Notes: generated from the sequence alone by a model not told the origin. Positions 40,526-48,693 are shown, counted from the stretch's first letter. The stretch: 50,050 nt of DNA from UBA2112 sp964596695 (GCA_964596695.1 CAZQVE010000007.1:1-50050), one strand, 5' to 3'. Numbers and translations are program-made.

Positions 40526-41059
40526 ATGAGTCGAATCGGAAAACTACCAATCCAGATTCCATCAGGCGTGACAATCACGGTCGACTCAGATGTTATCACT
40601 GTCGTAGGGTCAAAAGGGACTCTCACAGTACCGCATCTGAGTGACGTGACAGTCAAAGTCGAGGACGGTGTCGCAACTGTCACCCGCAAGGATGACGAAC
40701 GCGTTGCTAAGGCCCAGCACGGTTTGCAGCGCGCACTATTAAACAATGCGGTCGAGGGCGTTACCAAAGGCTTCGAAAAGAAGCTTGAGGTCAACGGCGT
40801 CGGTTTCCGTGTGTCTGCAAGTAATAACGAGCTCGATATGGCTCTCGGCTTCAGCCACCCGGTCAAATACAAGGCACCTGAGGGCGTCACGGTCACTAAC
40901 GATAAGATGACGATTACCGTCAGCGGCATCGACAAACAGCAGGTCGGTCAAGTTGCGGCGGAGATTCGCTCGCTGAAGAAGCCTGAACCATATAAGGGTA
41001 AGGGTATTAAATACGCCGATGAGCAGATTCTGCGCAAGGCGGGGAAGACAGGTAAGTAA
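40526..41059 (+). CDS. rplF: 50S ribosomal protein L6
   Basis: The 177-residue L6 sits at the base of the L7/L12 stalk near the factor-binding site. It opens MSRIGKLPIQIPSGV and has the two repeated domains, with signature KPEPYKGKGIKYADE near the C-terminus. Its first codons are the source of the junction repeats upstream. AAAGG precedes the ATG. Confidence 0.97.
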   Translation: MSRIGKLPIQIPSGVTITVDSDVITVVGSKGTLTVPHLSDVTVKVEDGVATVTRKDDERVAKAQHGLQRALLNNAVEGVTKGFEKKLEVNGVGFRVSASNNELDMALGFSHPVKYKAPEGVTVTNDKMTITVSGIDKQQVGQVAAEIRSLKKPEPYKGKGIKYADEQILRKAGKTGK

Positions 41060-41061
41060 TC

Positions 41062-41415
41062 ATGAGTAATCTTGCAAAGAAACTACTGAACAAAAGCCTG
41101 CGTAAGAATCGCGTTCGCGCGAAAGTTAGCGGTACCGCTGAGCGTCCGCGCTTGACAGTTACTATCAGTAACAAGCACGTGAGTGCTCAGCTGGTTGATG
41201 ATGTTGCTGCAAATACGCTTGCAGCGAGCACGACCGTTGGTCGTAAACAGGTCGGTAGCTTGAAAGAACAGGCTGCATTCGTCGGTGCCGATATCGCGAA
41301 AAAAGCCAAGAAGGCAAAGATTGAAAAAGCAGTGTTCGACCGCAATGGCCGCCAGTATGCTGGCCGCCTGAGCGCACTCGCGGACGCTGCACGTAACGAA
41401 GGATTGGAGATTTAG
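41062..41415 (+). CDS. rplR: 50S ribosomal protein L18
   Basis: The 117-residue L18 binds 5S rRNA. Conserved parts are RVRAKVSGTAERPRLTV, FDRNGRQYAGRLSALADAARNEGL. It begins two bases after rplF and is one base from rpsE. Confidence 0.96.
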   Translation: MSNLAKKLLNKSLRKNRVRAKVSGTAERPRLTVTISNKHVSAQLVDDVAANTLAASTTVGRKQVGSLKEQAAFVGADIAKKAKKAKIEKAVFDRNGRQYAGRLSALADAARNEGLEI

Positions 41416-41416
41416 T

Positions 41417-42058
41417 ATGGCAGAGCAAACTGCACAGACTACCCCACGGTCAGGCGGCCAGCAACGCGGTGGCCAACGTGGCGGCCGACGCGATGACCGT
41501 CGGAACATGGCTCCGCAAGAGCCAAAAGAATTTGAAGAAATTGTCATCAATATCGACCGTGTCGCACGCGTCGTCAAGGGTGGTCGTCGCTTCCGTTTCA
41601 AGGCTCTCGTGGTTGTCGGCAACAACAAGGGCAAGGTTGGTGTAGGTGTTAGCAAGGGGCAGGACGTCCAGACCGCTGTCGCTAAGGCAACTGACGTTGC
41701 TAAGAAGCATCTGATTACAGTCCCTATCGCTAATGAGACGATTCCGCATGATGTCGAAATCAAGGTTTCTGGCGCACAGGTACTCATCAAGCCGGCTGCT
41801 CCGGGTACCGGTATTATCGCCGGCGGCGTGGTTCGCCAGATTATCGGCGTGACCGGTATACGTAATATGCTCTCTAAGAGCCTTGGCAGTACCAACAAGG
41901 TTAACATCGCTTACGCGACTATCGAAGCCCTTCAAAGCCTCGTGCCTCGTGATCAGTGGTTGAACGCATCCGCAAAAACTTCAAAGAGTGCTTCGGCGGA
42001 CGCAAAAAAGCCTGCCAAAACTTCCAAAGAAGTTAAGGCGGACAAGGAGACTAAGTAA
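41417..42058 (+). CDS. rpsE: 30S ribosomal protein S5
   Basis: The 213-residue S5 acts in mRNA unwinding and decoding fidelity. It has an Arg/Gly/Gln-rich N-terminal extension of about 35 residues (GGQQRGGQRGGRRDDRR). The double-stranded RNA-binding core follows with VVKGGRRFRFKALVVVGNN and GTGIIAGGVVRQIIGVTGI. A Lys/Ala tail ends it. rplO follows directly, with no rpmD in between. Confidence 0.97.
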   Translation: MAEQTAQTTPRSGGQQRGGQRGGRRDDRRNMAPQEPKEFEEIVINIDRVARVVKGGRRFRFKALVVVGNNKGKVGVGVSKGQDVQTAVAKATDVAKKHLITVPIANETIPHDVEIKVSGAQVLIKPAAPGTGIIAGGVVRQIIGVTGIRNMLSKSLGSTNKVNIAYATIEALQSLVPRDQWLNASAKTSKSASADAKKPAKTSKEVKADKETK

Positions 42059-42558
42059 TGACCAAGTACAACGAACTCCAGGTTTCTGCGAACAAGTCAA
42101 AGAAACGTGTCGGTCGCGGTATTGCTGCCGGTGGCGGTAAGACTGCGGGTCGCGGTACGAAGGGTCAAGGCTCTCGTACCGGCAAGAAACTCGGTGCTAA
42201 CTTTATGGGCGGTCAGACATCAATGGTTCAGACCGTACCGAAGCATCGTGGGTTTAAGAGCTTGCGCACGCCAGCACAGGTCGTCTATCTTGATCGTCTG
42301 AACGACTTCAAGGGCAAGACCGTTGATAATATGCTGTTGTTTGAAAGCGGCTATATCGCGACGCCGTTTCATACGGTCAAAGTCATCGCTCGCGGTGAGC
42401 TGACGGGCAAGGTGAATCTGCGCGTTCAAGCAGCTAGCAAATCAGTCCAAGAGGCTATCACTAAGGCTGGCGGTACGTTTGAAAAGGTACCTACGCCTAT
42501 CAAGAAGTCAGCCAAAGAATCCGCCAAGCTAGATGGCGAAGCAAAAACGGACAAATAG
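42058..42558 (+). CDS. rplO: 50S ribosomal protein L15
   Basis: The 166-residue L15 is a late-assembly protein with the glycine-rich RVGRGIAAGGGKTAGRG and KGQGSRTGKKLG N-terminus. The C-terminal fold carries the RVQAASKSVQEAITKAGGT part. Start overlaps the rpsE stop. L30 is absent between them, a hallmark of CPR bacteria. A terminator follows, so secY is separate. Confidence 0.96.
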   Translation: MTKYNELQVSANKSKKRVGRGIAAGGGKTAGRGTKGQGSRTGKKLGANFMGGQTSMVQTVPKHRGFKSLRTPAQVVYLDRLNDFKGKTVDNMLLFESGYIATPFHTVKVIARGELTGKVNLRVQAASKSVQEAITKAGGTFEKVPTPIKKSAKESAKLDGEAKTDK

Positions 42559-42566
42559 AACGAAAA

Positions 42567-42604
42567 ATATAAAACAGCGCTCCGTCTGGGGCGTTGTTTT
42601 ATAT
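42567..42604 (+). terminator. Terminator of the spc-type operon
   Basis: ATATAAAACAGCGC pairs with GCGTTGTTTTATAT (one G-U) around a 10-nt loop; the 3' arm supplies a T run. Confidence 0.88.
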
Positions 42605-42688
42605 CGGTCTATCAAAAGTGCTCACGATGCGCCCCCCGGACAGAAATTGATGATTTGTCGTTAAACTCCGTTCTGCGAAGATCGGGGT

Positions 42689-42717
42689 TTAACTGTTCGT
42701 AGAGAATATAGTACAAT
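42689..42717 (+). promoter_or_regulatory. Promoter of secY (TTAACT-N17-TACAAT)
   Basis: TTAACT and TACAAT, 17 bp apart, lie 62 nt before secY. TATAGT overlaps as a possible alternative -10. No clear Shine-Dalgarno precedes secY. Confidence 0.65.
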
Positions 42718-42779
42718 GGGTAGAAACCGAGAGGCTACAAACACTATCTACCAACTACTAATGACCATCGACTAATTTT

Positions 42780-44192
42780 ATGAACTGGAAAACAATCTTT
42801 AAATCGCTTAAAAACCGTGATATGCAGAAACGACTTGGTATCGTTCTATTGCTCGTCGTCATATATCGATTCCTTGCGCACATCCCCGTGCCTTTGGCTG
42901 AGCCGACGAAGCTCAAACAAGTGATTGACAGCGTAGTGAACGCTAGTGATTTCGGTGGGTTCTTAAACCTTCTGTCTGGTGGTGCGCTCGCTAGCTTCTC
43001 TATCGTGCTAGTAGGACTAAGCCCGTTTATTACTGCGAGTATTATCACGCAGCTCTTGACCAAGGCTATACCGAAGCTTGAAGAGCTACATAAGGACGGT
43101 GAATCCGGACGACGCAAGATAAACCAGTGGACACGTCTGCTGACCGTGCCGTTGGCGGTTGTTCAGTCAATAGCATTTATTTATATTTTGCGGCAGACAG
43201 TTCTCGCCGGCAATACAACCGTACTTAACAGCGCGAGTCCGGTAGAGTGGATTGTTGCCGTCTTGTCGATGAGTGTGGGCGCAATACTACTTATGTGGCT
43301 TGGTGAATTGATGACAGAACAGGGGATAGGTAACGGTATCTCGCTGCTGATTTTCGCTGGTATTATTAGTCAATTGCCGAACACTCTCGCGTCACTCGGC
43401 GCATCGCTTTTCAATACGTCAAACGGTTCTCTGAGCGTCTTTGGCTGGTTCCATCTCCCGGTCGACCCTGTAACGTTCTGGGTGACGGTCGCGATTACCC
43501 TTGCGTCGCTAATGGTGCTGTATTTGCTTGTCAAAATCAACGAGGCGCAGCGTGTCGTTACGATTAACTATGCCAAGCGTGTTCAGGGTAACAGTAGCTA
43601 TGGCGGGGTGAAGAGTATATTGCCGATCAAGATGATTGCAGCTGGCGTGATTCCTGTTATTTTCGCGGTTGCGTTCCTCAGTTTGCCAGCATTCGTCGGT
43701 CAAGTGCTAAAGGCGACAAACAACGCGCAGTACCTCGATATTGCGAATAATCTCATCGTGTGGTTTCAGGCGCCGCAACCGGGTGCGTTTACTGGGAGCA
43801 CCTGGAACGCGCTCATATATCCGGCCAGTTACTTCCTACTGGTGATTATCTTTACGTACTTCTATACAGGTATCGTATTTAACAGCAACGAGATTGCCGA
43901 GAATCTGCAAAAACAAGGTGGCTTTGTCGAGGGTGTTCGCCCGGGTCTGCAGACAGAGAAATACCTAGCCCGTACCGTAAACCGGCTCGTTTTGTTCGGC
44001 TCGTTCGTACTAGGTGTCATTGCAGTGCTGCCTTTTATCGCCGAGTACATCTTTGCCCAATTCGGCGTAACAGGCATCCAAAACCTTGCTATTGGTGGTA
44101 CCGGTATCTTGATCGTCGTTTCTGTTGCGCTGGAAAGCTTGCGCCAGATCAACTCGCGCGCTCTAATGGTCACCTACGATGATTATAAATAG
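42780..44192 (+). CDS. secY: Protein translocase subunit SecY
   Basis: The 470-residue translocon channel has ten predicted helices. Family signatures are IPVPLAEP near the first helix, GGALASFSIVLVGLSPFITASII (plug/TM2 region) and GIGNGISLLIFAGI. Cytosolic loop 5 contains the ribosome/SecA contact EAQRVVTINYAKR. Signal peptides on several proteins in this window depend on it. It has its own promoter. An inverted repeat spans the last codons and stop. Confidence 0.97.
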   Translation: MNWKTIFKSLKNRDMQKRLGIVLLLVVIYRFLAHIPVPLAEPTKLKQVIDSVVNASDFGGFLNLLSGGALASFSIVLVGLSPFITASIITQLLTKAIPKLEELHKDGESGRRKINQWTRLLTVPLAVVQSIAFIYILRQTVLAGNTTVLNSASPVEWIVAVLSMSVGAILLMWLGELMTEQGIGNGISLLIFAGIISQLPNTLASLGASLFNTSNGSLSVFGWFHLPVDPVTFWVTVAITLASLMVLYLLVKINEAQRVVTINYAKRVQGNSSYGGVKSILPIKMIAAGVIPVIFAVAFLSLPAFVGQVLKATNNAQYLDIANNLIVWFQAPQPGAFTGSTWNALIYPASYFLLVIIFTYFYTGIVFNSNEIAENLQKQGGFVEGVRPGLQTEKYLARTVNRLVLFGSFVLGVIAVLPFIAEYIFAQFGVTGIQNLAIGGTGILIVVSVALESLRQINSRALMVTYDDYK

Positions 44193-44210
44193 CGCCTGCT
44201 ATTTATAATC
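44181..44210 (+). repeat. Perfect inverted repeat across the secY stop codon
   Basis: GATTATAAATAGC and GCTATTTATAATC flank GCCT: 13-bp arms covering the last three codons and TAG of secY. No T-run follows (CTACG), so it may protect the mRNA 3' end, or end transcription inefficiently. Confidence 0.85.
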
Positions 44211-44292
44211 CTACGTGCGCGGCTTGTCCCGGTACGATTACAAGTAAATATACGCATCATTTTGAATACAAGACTGCTAAAAAGAACAAAGC

Positions 44293-44331
44293 CCCGTGTC
44301 TCAACGGAGCGATGCTCTACGTGGACACGGG
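44293..44331 (-). terminator. Rod-like terminator of the small membrane-protein gene
   Basis: On the minus strand CCCGTGTC/GACACGGG encloses ACG-TA-GAGC-ATC-GCTC-CGT, then CTTTGTTC. It has the same TA step and GAGC tip as the terminator at 49719 and a close relative at 48653. Confidence 0.8.
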
Positions 44332-44343
44332 ACAGATGAGCTC

Positions 44344-44682
44344 TTAGCTATTCAAGGCTCCACTCTTGTTTCCTGATTGTACGAGGCACATGAGACCCCC
44401 GTATGCTACAAAACACCCAACCACGATCAGCCATCCCCACCAGGGCATGCCATCATCGCTGGATGGATCGTTCTGCCGGACAGGCGCAGGTGTTGTTGCC
44501 GGATCCTGACAGCGATCGGTCTTGATCGGTTCACACGGCGAAGCGTGACCATTCTCGGGAGCGAACTGGACAACGCCCGTACTAACCGTTGGTGTGGATG
44601 TGGCGCCAACAGGGGGGCTAAAGCCAATTGTGGCCGCGACAGGCATCGCTAGAACTGCGATCACCATCCTCTGGAACTTCAT
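44344..44682 (-). CDS. Small exported membrane protein, unknown
   Basis: The 112-residue protein starts at ATG 44682, which has GGAG 5 nt upstream; the longer ORF has none. A signal peptide (MVIAVLAMPVAATIGFSPP) is followed by a Pro/Thr/Asp-rich exterior with two cysteines. A C-terminal helix (WWGWLIVVGCFVAYGGLMCLV) and short polar tail end it. There is no LPXTG motif, so it is held by its helix rather than sortase. It lies divergent from the sortase gene, which suggests an envelope function. Confidence 0.7.
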   Translation of the reverse strand: MKFQRMVIAVLAMPVAATIGFSPPVGATSTPTVSTGVVQFAPENGHASPCEPIKTDRCQDPATTPAPVRQNDPSSDDGMPWWGWLIVVGCFVAYGGLMCLVQSGNKSGALNS

Positions 44683-44814
44683 GGTTCTCCAATCAGTGGT
44701 CTGGAAATTACAAAACGGACGAATGTCCGATTGACGGTAACTGTAACATAATCTGTACTCATAATCAAGATGCAGAGACACACCTGTAGCACGCTTATCG
44801 TTTATGCTAATTTG

Positions 44815-44823
44815 TGGTACAAT
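44815..44823 (+). promoter_or_regulatory. Extended -10 of the sortase gene
   Basis: TGGTACAAT lies 8 nt before the ATG at 44832, and TTATCG is 17 bp upstream as a weak -35. A leaderless or near-leaderless transcript is predicted. Confidence 0.55.
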
Positions 44824-44831
44824 AGTGCAAA

Positions 44832-45518
44832 ATGGCGGGGTTATATATAGAGCATAGGCGAGAACTGCATCTTGGACGGTGGCTGTTTATACTGGTATTT
44901 ATCGTCCTTATTGTAATGACGGGATGGTTTGGGTACCGTTGGTTTACGACCGGCGAAAAACCGCCGATAGTGCCCTTGCCCGCGTCTGCTATGGCAGACC
45001 CTTCCGTGGACGAAAAACCCGTGACTCATGAGCAGGTTGAAAGTTATACCGTACCCAAGTTTCATCCGCGCTATATCAGCATCCCCGCGCTTGGCATTGC
45101 AAAAGCGCGCGTTCAGAGTGTTGGTCTGACGGAGGATAATGTTCTGGACACCCCGCGCAACATTAGCGATACGGCGTGGTACAAGAAAAGTGCATTTCCG
45201 GGTCAAGGATATGGCTCGGTTCTGATCGACGGTCACAGCGGGGGTATTAGTCGCGATGGTGTATTCGTACATCTGGATCAGCTAAAGACTGGCGACAAAA
45301 TCATCATTGAGCGCGGAGACGGAAAAAGGTTCACTTACAGCGTTGTTGAGAATAAGACAGAATCATTACAGGACGCTAATACCACTGGAATGAAACGCTT
45401 GATGACACCATACGACTCCGATAGGGAGGGGCTGGGACTGATTACCTGTGCGGGTAACTGGGTGCCGCGCGACCACGTGTTTGACAAACGAATCCTCATA
45501 CGCGCCGTAGCGCAATAA
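44832..45518 (+). CDS. Sortase (class D/F-like transpeptidase)
   Basis: The 228-residue protein has an N-terminal membrane anchor (WLFILVFIVLIVMTGWFGY, about 17-35). A linker and a sortase beta-barrel follow. Catalytic residues are His135 (LIDGHSGG), Cys206 (LGLITCAG) and probably Arg220 (KRILIRA). It resembles class D/F enzymes with a short domain. It likely cleaves LPXTG-type signals between Thr and Gly and links proteins to the cell wall or to pilin-like acceptors. The Tyr-rich LPETG protein at 2007 is a candidate substrate, 43 kb away. Confidence 0.88.
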   Translation: MAGLYIEHRRELHLGRWLFILVFIVLIVMTGWFGYRWFTTGEKPPIVPLPASAMADPSVDEKPVTHEQVESYTVPKFHPRYISIPALGIAKARVQSVGLTEDNVLDTPRNISDTAWYKKSAFPGQGYGSVLIDGHSGGISRDGVFVHLDQLKTGDKIIIERGDGKRFTYSVVENKTESLQDANTTGMKRLMTPYDSDREGLGLITCAGNWVPRDHVFDKRILIRAVAQ

Positions 45519-45538
45519 CAAACAACACATAAAACGAC

Positions 45539-45568
45539 TTGAAAATCTGAAATGATCAGCAGTATAAT
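45539..45568 (+). promoter_or_regulatory. Promoter of marR-MFS operon (TTGAAA-N18-TATAAT)
   Basis: TTGAAA and a perfect TATAAT with an 18-bp spacer lie just upstream of a palindrome and the regulator gene; the start point falls within the palindrome. Confidence 0.8.
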
Positions 45569-45570
45569 AG

Positions 45571-45582
45571 TTAGGTACCTAA
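45571..45582 (+). promoter_or_regulatory. Palindromic operator for the MarR-type regulator
   Basis: TTAGGTACCTAA is a perfect 12-bp palindrome, extended to TA-N-TTAGGTACCTAA-N-TA, over the predicted transcription start. Position and symmetry fit autorepression by the MarR protein encoded directly downstream. Confidence 0.65.
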
Positions 45583-45597
45583 TTATTGGAGAATATC

Positions 45598-46038
45598 TTG
45601 TCGAACCAAACCCACAATGAACTAGTGCAGCTAATTAGGCGCCTTGCGATATTGCTGTACCAGAATCTGGACGTGCGTCTAAAGCCCTACGACTTGGCGC
45701 GGACACAGTATGTTGTCTTGCACCATTTGTCTGCCAACCCCGGTATATCGACAGGTGAGTTGGCTGAGAAGATGCAGGTTGAACCAGCGACTCTCAGTGG
45801 AATTGCCGACACGCTGCAAGCGAAAGGTTTGGTTGACCGGGTGAGTCATACTGCCGACAAGCGCCGCAAGGACATCAGACTAACAGAGAAGGGGGAGCGA
45901 TTGTTCGCAACCATACCTCCACCAGGTCCGGCTATGGAGAAGGTGCTGCTTGACGGTATAGATCCAACAGCAGCCGCAACGATGAAAGCGGTGGGAAAAC
46001 AAATGCTTGAGAATCTCGAAAAGGAACTGGAGGGTTAG
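45598..46038 (+). CDS. MarR-family transcriptional regulator
   Basis: The 146-residue winged-helix regulator has the MarR layout: an N-terminal dimer helix (LVQLIRRLAILLYQNLD), the HTH (STGELAEKMQVEPATLSGIADTL) and the wing DKRRKDIRLTEKG with the conserved D-x-R. A TTG start at 45598 is preferred, since GGAG lies 6 nt upstream. It probably represses itself and the MFS exporter that follows by 6 nt until an inducer binds. Confidence 0.9.
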   Translation: MSNQTHNELVQLIRRLAILLYQNLDVRLKPYDLARTQYVVLHHLSANPGISTGELAEKMQVEPATLSGIADTLQAKGLVDRVSHTADKRRKDIRLTEKGERLFATIPPPGPAMEKVLLDGIDPTAAATMKAVGKQMLENLEKELEG

Positions 46039-46044
46039 GGGAAT

Positions 46045-47829
46045 ATGCTACAAAAGATGAAGAACAAATCACACAAGTGGAAACAGGGGCCAAACTATAA
46101 ATGGGTTGCACTGAGCAACACGACTCTCGGTGTGCTGATGGCCGCTGCGACAGGGTCTATCGTTATCATCAGTCTACCTGCAATTTTTCGCGGTATCGGA
46201 CTCGATCCGCTACAGCCGGATAATATTAACTATCTCCTGTGGACGCTGATGGGGTACCTCGTCTGTATAGCAGTGCTTGTTGTCACGTTTGGCAAGCTGG
46301 GCGATATGTTTGGACGCACCAAGATGTACAACCTCGGCTTTGCTATATTTACGCTGGCGTCGATCGCTCTCGGGCTGACCCCCGGCCAGGGTGAAGAAGC
46401 GGCACTTTTTCTTATTCTTATGCGTGTTGTCCAGGGTATCGGCGGTGCGCTTCTTATGGCGAATTCAACTGCTATACTGACGGATGCTTTTCCCGCGACG
46501 CAGCGCGGGCTTGCACTAGGTATAAACAGCGTCGCGGCAATTGGCGGGTCGTTCCTTGGCCTTATACTTGGTGGTCTTTTGGCGGATATTAGCTGGCGAC
46601 TCGTGTTCTGGATATGCGTCCCCGTAGGTATTATCGGTACGATATGGGCATATCTTATGCTTCACGAGACAGCGGTGAAAAAGCGGGTCAAGATAGACTG
46701 GATCGGCAATGTGAGCTTTGCGATTGGGCTCATCTTAGTTCTTGTGGGAATCAACTACGGTATTCAACCGTATGGAGACGAGCTGATGGGCTGGCTCAGT
46801 CCCCGGGTACTGTCATTCCTCGGTATCGGCATACTACTTCTCGCTACGTTTTTCATCGTTGAACTTCGCAGCGACCACCCCATGTTCAACGTACGACTTT
46901 TCAAGATCCGGGCATTTTCTATGGGAAATCTCGCAAGCTTGCTGTCTGCTATCGGAAGGGGCGGTTTGCAGTTTATGCTCATCATCTGGTTACAGGGTAT
47001 TTGGTTGCCTCTTCACGGTTATTCATTTGAGAGTACGCCGCTCTGGGCGGGTATATTTATGCTTCCACTCTCAGCCGGCTTCTTATTATCGGGTCCGATC
47101 TCGGGCTATCTCAGTGACAAATTCGGTGCCAAACTCTTCGCGACGGGAGGTATGGTACTTGGAGCATTGAGCTTTCTGCTGCTCATGCTATTGCCGGCAG
47201 ATTTTCCCTACTGGCTGTTCGCTTTCATCATCTTTCTCAATGGCGTTGGTTCTGGACTATTCGCCAGCCCGAACAGCGCGGCAATAATGAACTCCGTACC
47301 AGCTAGCGAGAGGGGTCAAGCGAGCGGAGTGCGCGCAACCACCATGAATGCAGGAATGGTATTGAGTATCGGTATATTCTTTAGTCTGATGATCGTTGGG
47401 CTCAGTAACTCGTTGCCTTCGACTATGTCCAAGGGGCTTGAGGGGCAGGGTGTGCCACAAACTGTGGCTGTACAGGTTGCAAACGCGCCTCCTGTGGCAA
47501 GTCTTTTCTCGGCATTTCTCGGCTACAACCCCATGGGCGAGCTATTGCCACCCGCTACTCTTCACGCTCTGCCGCAGCACAACCAGGATATCATCACGGG
47601 TAAGCACTTCTTCCCCGACCTTATATCCAAGCCATTTATGTATGGCCTTAGTATCGCCTTTACCTTTTCACTGATCCTCTATCTATTGGCCGCGCTGGCT
47701 TCTTGGTTCCGCGGCGGTCGCTATGTACATGAGGAACATGGGCGCGATGCGATGACGGAGCGCGATGAAGCTGACGCGTTAGAGGAAGAGGCCGGAGCCT
47801 ATCGTGTTGTCACCGAAGGCGGTAATTAG
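46045..47829 (+). CDS. MFS drug-exporter-type transporter (DHA2-like)
   Basis: The 594-residue protein has about 14 membrane helices. The MFS motif A is GKLGDMFGRTKM after helix 2, and motif C-like GLALGINSVAAIGGSFLGLILGG. The 14-helix count suggests the DHA2 (EmrB/QacA) subfamily of proton-driven drug efflux pumps. A large extracellular loop lies near 465-540. The charged C-tail (DEADALEEEAGAYRVV) is cytosolic. Control by the adjacent MarR protein fits efflux of toxic compounds, perhaps host-derived; the substrate is unknown. Confidence 0.88.
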   Translation: MLQKMKNKSHKWKQGPNYKWVALSNTTLGVLMAAATGSIVIISLPAIFRGIGLDPLQPDNINYLLWTLMGYLVCIAVLVVTFGKLGDMFGRTKMYNLGFAIFTLASIALGLTPGQGEEAALFLILMRVVQGIGGALLMANSTAILTDAFPATQRGLALGINSVAAIGGSFLGLILGGLLADISWRLVFWICVPVGIIGTIWAYLMLHETAVKKRVKIDWIGNVSFAIGLILVLVGINYGIQPYGDELMGWLSPRVLSFLGIGILLLATFFIVELRSDHPMFNVRLFKIRAFSMGNLASLLSAIGRGGLQFMLIIWLQGIWLPLHGYSFESTPLWAGIFMLPLSAGFLLSGPISGYLSDKFGAKLFATGGMVLGALSFLLLMLLPADFPYWLFAFIIFLNGVGSGLFASPNSAAIMNSVPASERGQASGVRATTMNAGMVLSIGIFFSLMIVGLSNSLPSTMSKGLEGQGVPQTVAVQVANAPPVASLFSAFLGYNPMGELLPPATLHALPQHNQDIITGKHFFPDLISKPFMYGLSIAFTFSLILYLLAALASWFRGGRYVHEEHGRDAMTERDEADALEEEAGAYRVVTEGGN

Positions 47830-48059
47830 CATAGGTCGGCTAATCAAGTGTCGCACCGGCGCACGGTTCGATACTTACGAGGCGACACCGAAGACGATAT
47901 AATTTGACTAGCTTGCCAAAGTTGAGAAAGAAAGTAGTTGTGACTGGAGTTATTCTTGCTACTTAGGCGTAATCGCTTGTGGTTTGACCAGTACGCTCTA
48001 TCTGTCATACTTTTTCTATCGGACACTAGTCCGCGCCCTTACACGACAGAAGGAATGAT
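47830..48059. other. Intergenic region after the MFS gene with one promoter
   Basis: GTGTCGC (47850s) and GCGACAC (47880s) could form a loose hairpin as the MFS terminator. TTGACC-N16-CATACT (47984-48011) is a plausible promoter for the next gene. I see no other feature and no ORF I would defend. Confidence 0.4.
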
Positions 48060-48641
48060 ATGGGTCAACAAGCGACATGCCCCGTGGCGTTCTTGACGGA
48101 TGTCACCATAGCTATCGAGAGGCACCTTGCTGCCTGCGGAGAGCCACGGAAGTGGATCTCGTTTAGCAGTCTAGTGGAGATGGTGAACCGTGTCTGGAGC
48201 GGCACGAGCGTTGCGTTCACGGAAGCGGATGTCCGCAAGGCCATTAGGGAGCTTGTGGCCATCGACGCGCTTATTCTCAGCGGTCACGATACCAGCGGCA
48301 TTTACGTCAAGGGTCAGCCCAAGCGACCACAAGAGGAAGCATGCATCCGAGTATTTTTCGGTACGATGGGCGCCTACAGTAACCCGACGCCACCGAAGGT
48401 CCTCAGTCGCGTTCTCCATTCGCTGCCTGCATCCGGTCACTACGTCAACATGGATGTGTTGGCCGCCAAGGTCGGCTTGCCGGTCAACACGATCGCCAAG
48501 GTGCTTCGAGAGCTACGGCTTATCGGCGCGTTCAGCTTCGTGTGGCGAGGCGATAACGCAGTCATGATGACGCGGCGGCGTAATCATGTGAGCTGGGTCG
48601 CTTACGAGGAAGTATTTGGCGTCGATCCCTACCAGCTGTGA
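48060..48641 (+). CDS. Probable DNA-binding protein with two winged-helix-like segments
   Basis: The 193-residue protein shows two stretches compatible with winged helix-turn-helix folds. One is around residues 34-85 (ISFSSLVEMVN, VRKAIRELVAID). The other is around 125-175 (VNMDVLAAKVGLPVNTIAKV, with a basic MMTRRR wing). No ligand or catalytic domain was seen. AGAAGGA precedes the ATG. A family-I terminator follows. It may be a regulator of the neighbouring unknown operon; this is inference. Confidence 0.6.
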   Translation: MGQQATCPVAFLTDVTIAIERHLAACGEPRKWISFSSLVEMVNRVWSGTSVAFTEADVRKAIRELVAIDALILSGHDTSGIYVKGQPKRPQEEACIRVFFGTMGAYSNPTPPKVLSRVLHSLPASGHYVNMDVLAAKVGLPVNTIAKVLRELRLIGAFSFVWRGDNAVMMTRRRNHVSWVAYEEVFGVDPYQL

Positions 48642-48652
48642 CGAAGGTCAAA

Positions 48653-48693
48653 GCCCCGTCCGAAAGTAGAGTCTTACTCCTTTCGGACGGGGC
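48653..48693 (+). terminator. Rod-like terminator after the winged-helix gene
   Basis: GCCCCGTCCGAAAG pairs perfectly with CTTTCGGACGGGGC; between them TA-GAGT-CTT-ACTC forms a small tip. TCTCTTTT follows. It has the same plan as the terminator at 49719. Confidence 0.93.

Noticed and set aside
47850..47890. GTGTCGC...GCGACAC as the MFS terminator
   Set aside because: The loop is long and no T-run follows; listed only as a possibility in the intergenic entry.
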